7,973 bases of DNA from Lachnospiraceae bacterium (GTDB lineage Bacteria; Bacillota; Clostridia; Lachnospirales; Lachnospiraceae). Position 1 is the stretch's first letter, and every line of letters starts with the position of its first letter. Positions 5,970 to 7,973 of the stretch are shown here, one piece after another. The stretch is taken from positions 1 to 7,973 of the forward strand of contig JAFOCX010000166.1 of assembly GCA_017380975.1 (NCBI GenBank), given 5' to 3'. A program made the position numbers and the translations under genes. The notes under the pieces were generated by a model. It was not told the DNA's origin, did no database searches, and saw only the letters and a list, made by a program, of their open reading frames with translations.

Positions 5970-7973
5970 TTATTTTTCAGAAATAAAACAAATAAAGTCA
6001 TTGCCTGCTTTTTCAAATCGCTCTTTTGCAGTTTCAAGGGCAATAGTTTCAGATTGTTCAGACATCGGATCCCAAATTCGCACATGACTCTGATCATATC
6101 CGGTCAGATACTGATATCTGCCATTTCCGGTATTTACGAGAACCAGATGATTCTGACCGACAAAATACAGGATCTGATTCAGTGCAGTTCCGGAAGCATC
6201 CAGGGCCAGACCGTCTTCATCATTCTTGCTTACGCCGGTAAACAATCCTCTCTTCTGTTCAAATTGTTTTACGGCATTTGTGATATCTCTCATAAAATAT
6301 GCATTCGGCTTGTTGATACGACTCCAGATCGGAGCATTGACACCGACCGATACAAAGCCCATATTATCATAAGCCACCTGAACAGCCTCTGCAAAATCAG
6401 TGAAAATGCCGAGACAGCGTCCACGTCCATATGCGTAGAATTCGAGCATCTCTGTATTCACAAGACCTCCGTTATCGAAACTGAGCACACGGTCATTTCC
6501 AATCACCAGTTTTTTCGGAGACATGCGTTTGATTTTTTGATTCGCTGATATTTCCTTTGCCAGCTGGACAAAGTACATTCTTCCTTTCACATTTGAAGCA
6601 TACCAGCCGATCTCATCCGTTCTCTTCGCCGTTGTTTCCACATTGCAGACCAGAGTATCCTCGGATCCTTCTTCAAAGAATCCATTTACGCGGTCGCGTA
6701 CTCTGGTGATATGGATACGGCTCTCATCCACGATCACATCACGAATATAGTACCCTTTCTTTTCATAATGCATCGCGGTTTCCATGGCTTCATCCATGAT
6801 TTCCAGGGATTTCAAATAGAGTCCGGTCACACGGCCGCCGGCCATCATGTAATCCTCAGAGTTTCCGATTCCATACACACAGTCATTTCCGACAAATCCC
6901 AAGATTCGGTATGAATCGCTTTTTCCATCACCGATCTGCGTTTTATTTCCTGTGTTAAGATCCATAATATGCAGGACTTTCGAATCATAAAGTCCGGTAT
7001 TTTCCTGCCATGCGATCCTGGAGAAATCGGCGCTGACTGCAAATCGTTCTCTGCTGAGTCCGGACGCCACCACAACGTATTCGTGGCTGGTCATATCGAT
7101 TCCGTAAATGGAACCCTTCATATATAAATAGAGATTTTCATTTTCTCCCACATGTGCCAGCTGTCTGATATCGTCAGCCAGGGCTTCAAACGGTTCTGAT
7201 GCAGGAAGAAAAAATTGTTCTTCCAGAATATTGTCCTCTGCACGGTAGCAGTGGTAAGAAACTCCGGTCCAGCCTTCGTGTGTGCCTCGGTTCATATATC
7301 CGTAAACCAGGAAATCAATATCACCATTGTCTCCCACACGAAGAATTTCGATATCGTGGCGATCCTCATAGGCTCTTACATCCGGTGTTCTTCCTTCGTC
7401 CGTATCTGCAAAGGAAAATACCAATGCGATCGTTCCGTTTTTTGTGTCATAAGACCATAACTCACGATTATTTACAAAGGTCACATATCGTCCGTCTGCA
7501 CTCTTTACCGCATACAGATCTTCACCGTCAGAAATTCCCAAAACGATACGCTTTCCGGAAAATGATTCACGGTCTCCCGTAAATACTTCATTCATCCGGC
7601 GCTCATAATCCATCATGTAGATTCGCTGATTGGTCCATTTCATTGTGAAATTCTCAGTGACCATAAATGTCTCGATCCCGGTCACATCATCCGTTCTGGA
7701 AACTTCATATTTTAATTCAATATTGGCTACATCTCCGTCCAGCTCCTTCAGTGTCATGCGCGGTTCGGAACTGCGCTCGATTCCCATCATGCCCCAAGTC
7801 ATCTGATTGAAATTATTCTTCAGTGTCACCACACCAAAGCTGCTGTTGTCTGCACTTGGAGAAGTCTCCATGTACATCGTCAGATCATGGGCGGACTCAT
7901 AATGAAAGGTTTTCTGTGAAAACTCCGCTGCCAATGCCATCATATCCATCGCATGGGCACTGTCTGTATCAAT
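5970..7973 (-). CDS. Large protein of unknown function with beta-propeller-like repeats and a C39-like C-terminal region; 5' end outside window
   Basis: I do not recognise the family. The frame is open for 667 codons to the window edge. The first internal ATG (7949) has no ribosome binding site, so the true start lies beyond 7973, and any signal peptide or membrane anchor would be there. The middle of the protein has strand-rich repeats of the kind found in TolB-like or WD-like propellers, for example DGRYVTFVNN-ELWSYDTKNG and SADFSRIAWQ followed by VLHIMDLNTGNKTQI. The last roughly 150 residues include LNQILYFVGQNHLVLV, QYLTGYD and VRIWDP, a layout that resembles the second half of C39-like cysteine peptidase domains. 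The His usually preceding the GYD segment is not evident, so an active peptidase is doubtful. The protein is acidic, and a role at the cell surface is a guess. The gene lies directly upstream of murA, with 132 bp between the coding regions and no terminator seen. Confidence 0.8.
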   Translation of the reverse strand: MDTDSAHAMDMMALAAEFSQKTFHYESAHDLTMYMETSPSADNSSFGVVTLKNNFNQMTWGMMGIERSSEPRMTLKELDGDVANIELKYEVSRTDDVTGIETFMVTENFTMKWTNQRIYMMDYERRMNEVFTGDRESFSGKRIVLGISDGEDLYAVKSADGRYVTFVNNRELWSYDTKNGTIALVFSFADTDEGRTPDVRAYEDRHDIEILRVGDNGDIDFLVYGYMNRGTHEGWTGVSYHCYRAEDNILEEQFFLPASEPFEALADDIRQLAHVGENENLYLYMKGSIYGIDMTSHEYVVVASGLSRERFAVSADFSRIAWQENTGLYDSKVLHIMDLNTGNKTQIGDGKSDSYRILGFVGNDCVYGIGNSEDYMMAGGRVTGLYLKSLEIMDEAMETAMHYEKKGYYIRDVIVDESRIHITRVRDRVNGFFEEGSEDTLVCNVETTAKRTDEIGWYASNVKGRMYFVQLAKEISANQKIKRMSPKKLVIGNDRVLSFDNGGLVNTEMLEFYAYGRGRCLGIFTDFAEAVQVAYDNMGFVSVGVNAPIWSRINKPNAYFMRDITNAVKQFEQKRGLFTGVSKNDEDGLALDASGTALNQILYFVGQNHLVLVNTGNGRYQYLTGYDQSHVRIWDPMSEQSETIALETAKERFEKAGNDFICFISEK

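Noticed and set aside
7949..7973. ATG at 7949 as the start of the large unknown gene
   Set aside because: No Shine-Dalgarno sequence precedes it, and the frame stays open to the window edge, so the gene is treated as truncated.

Overview
The window looks like an ordinary chromosomal stretch from a low-to-moderate GC Gram-positive of the Clostridia, plausibly Lachnospiraceae. This is inferred from AGGAGG-type ribosome binding sites, extended -10 promoters (TGnTATAAT), an S-box (SAM-I) leader in front of metK, and the style of the MurA and MetK proteins. Nothing marks a mobile island: I see no transposase, integrase, tRNA, rRNA or CRISPR array.

Layout: positions 1-1452 hold most of a membrane sensor histidine kinase on the minus strand, cut by the window edge just before its C-terminus. 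A 181-bp divergent promoter region (1453-1633) separates it from a plus-strand M20-family metallo-amidohydrolase (1634-3004). That gene converges on metK (minus, 3061-4248), with a strong terminator hairpin between them at 3016-3045. metK is preceded on the minus strand by a promoter (4486-4514), a SAM-I aptamer (about 4326-4447), an antiterminator and an intrinsic terminator (4276-4305). Next upstream on the minus strand is murA (4545-5837) with its own consensus-like promoter (5928-5955). Beyond that is a large gene of unknown function (5970 to past 7973), whose product has beta-propeller-like repeats and a C-terminal region reminiscent of C39-like peptidase folds.

How they work together: the three minus-strand genes in the right half are tightly packed. 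I find no terminator after the unknown gene or after murA; each next gene instead has a promoter that begins about 15-40 bp downstream of the preceding stop. The first intrinsic terminator that murA transcripts would meet is the SAM-controlled one in the metK leader. murA readthrough into metK may therefore depend on SAM level. The metK leader shows both mutually exclusive structures base by base: the P1 helix of the aptamer and the antiterminator compete for the same GGAT segment. The kinase and the amidohydrolase are divergently transcribed and share only their upstream region; a functional link between them is speculative.

I do not see a clearly new biological system here. The points most worth a second look are the altered metal-site signature of the M20 enzyme, the possibly inactive C39-like domain, and the shared terminator arrangement of murA and metK.
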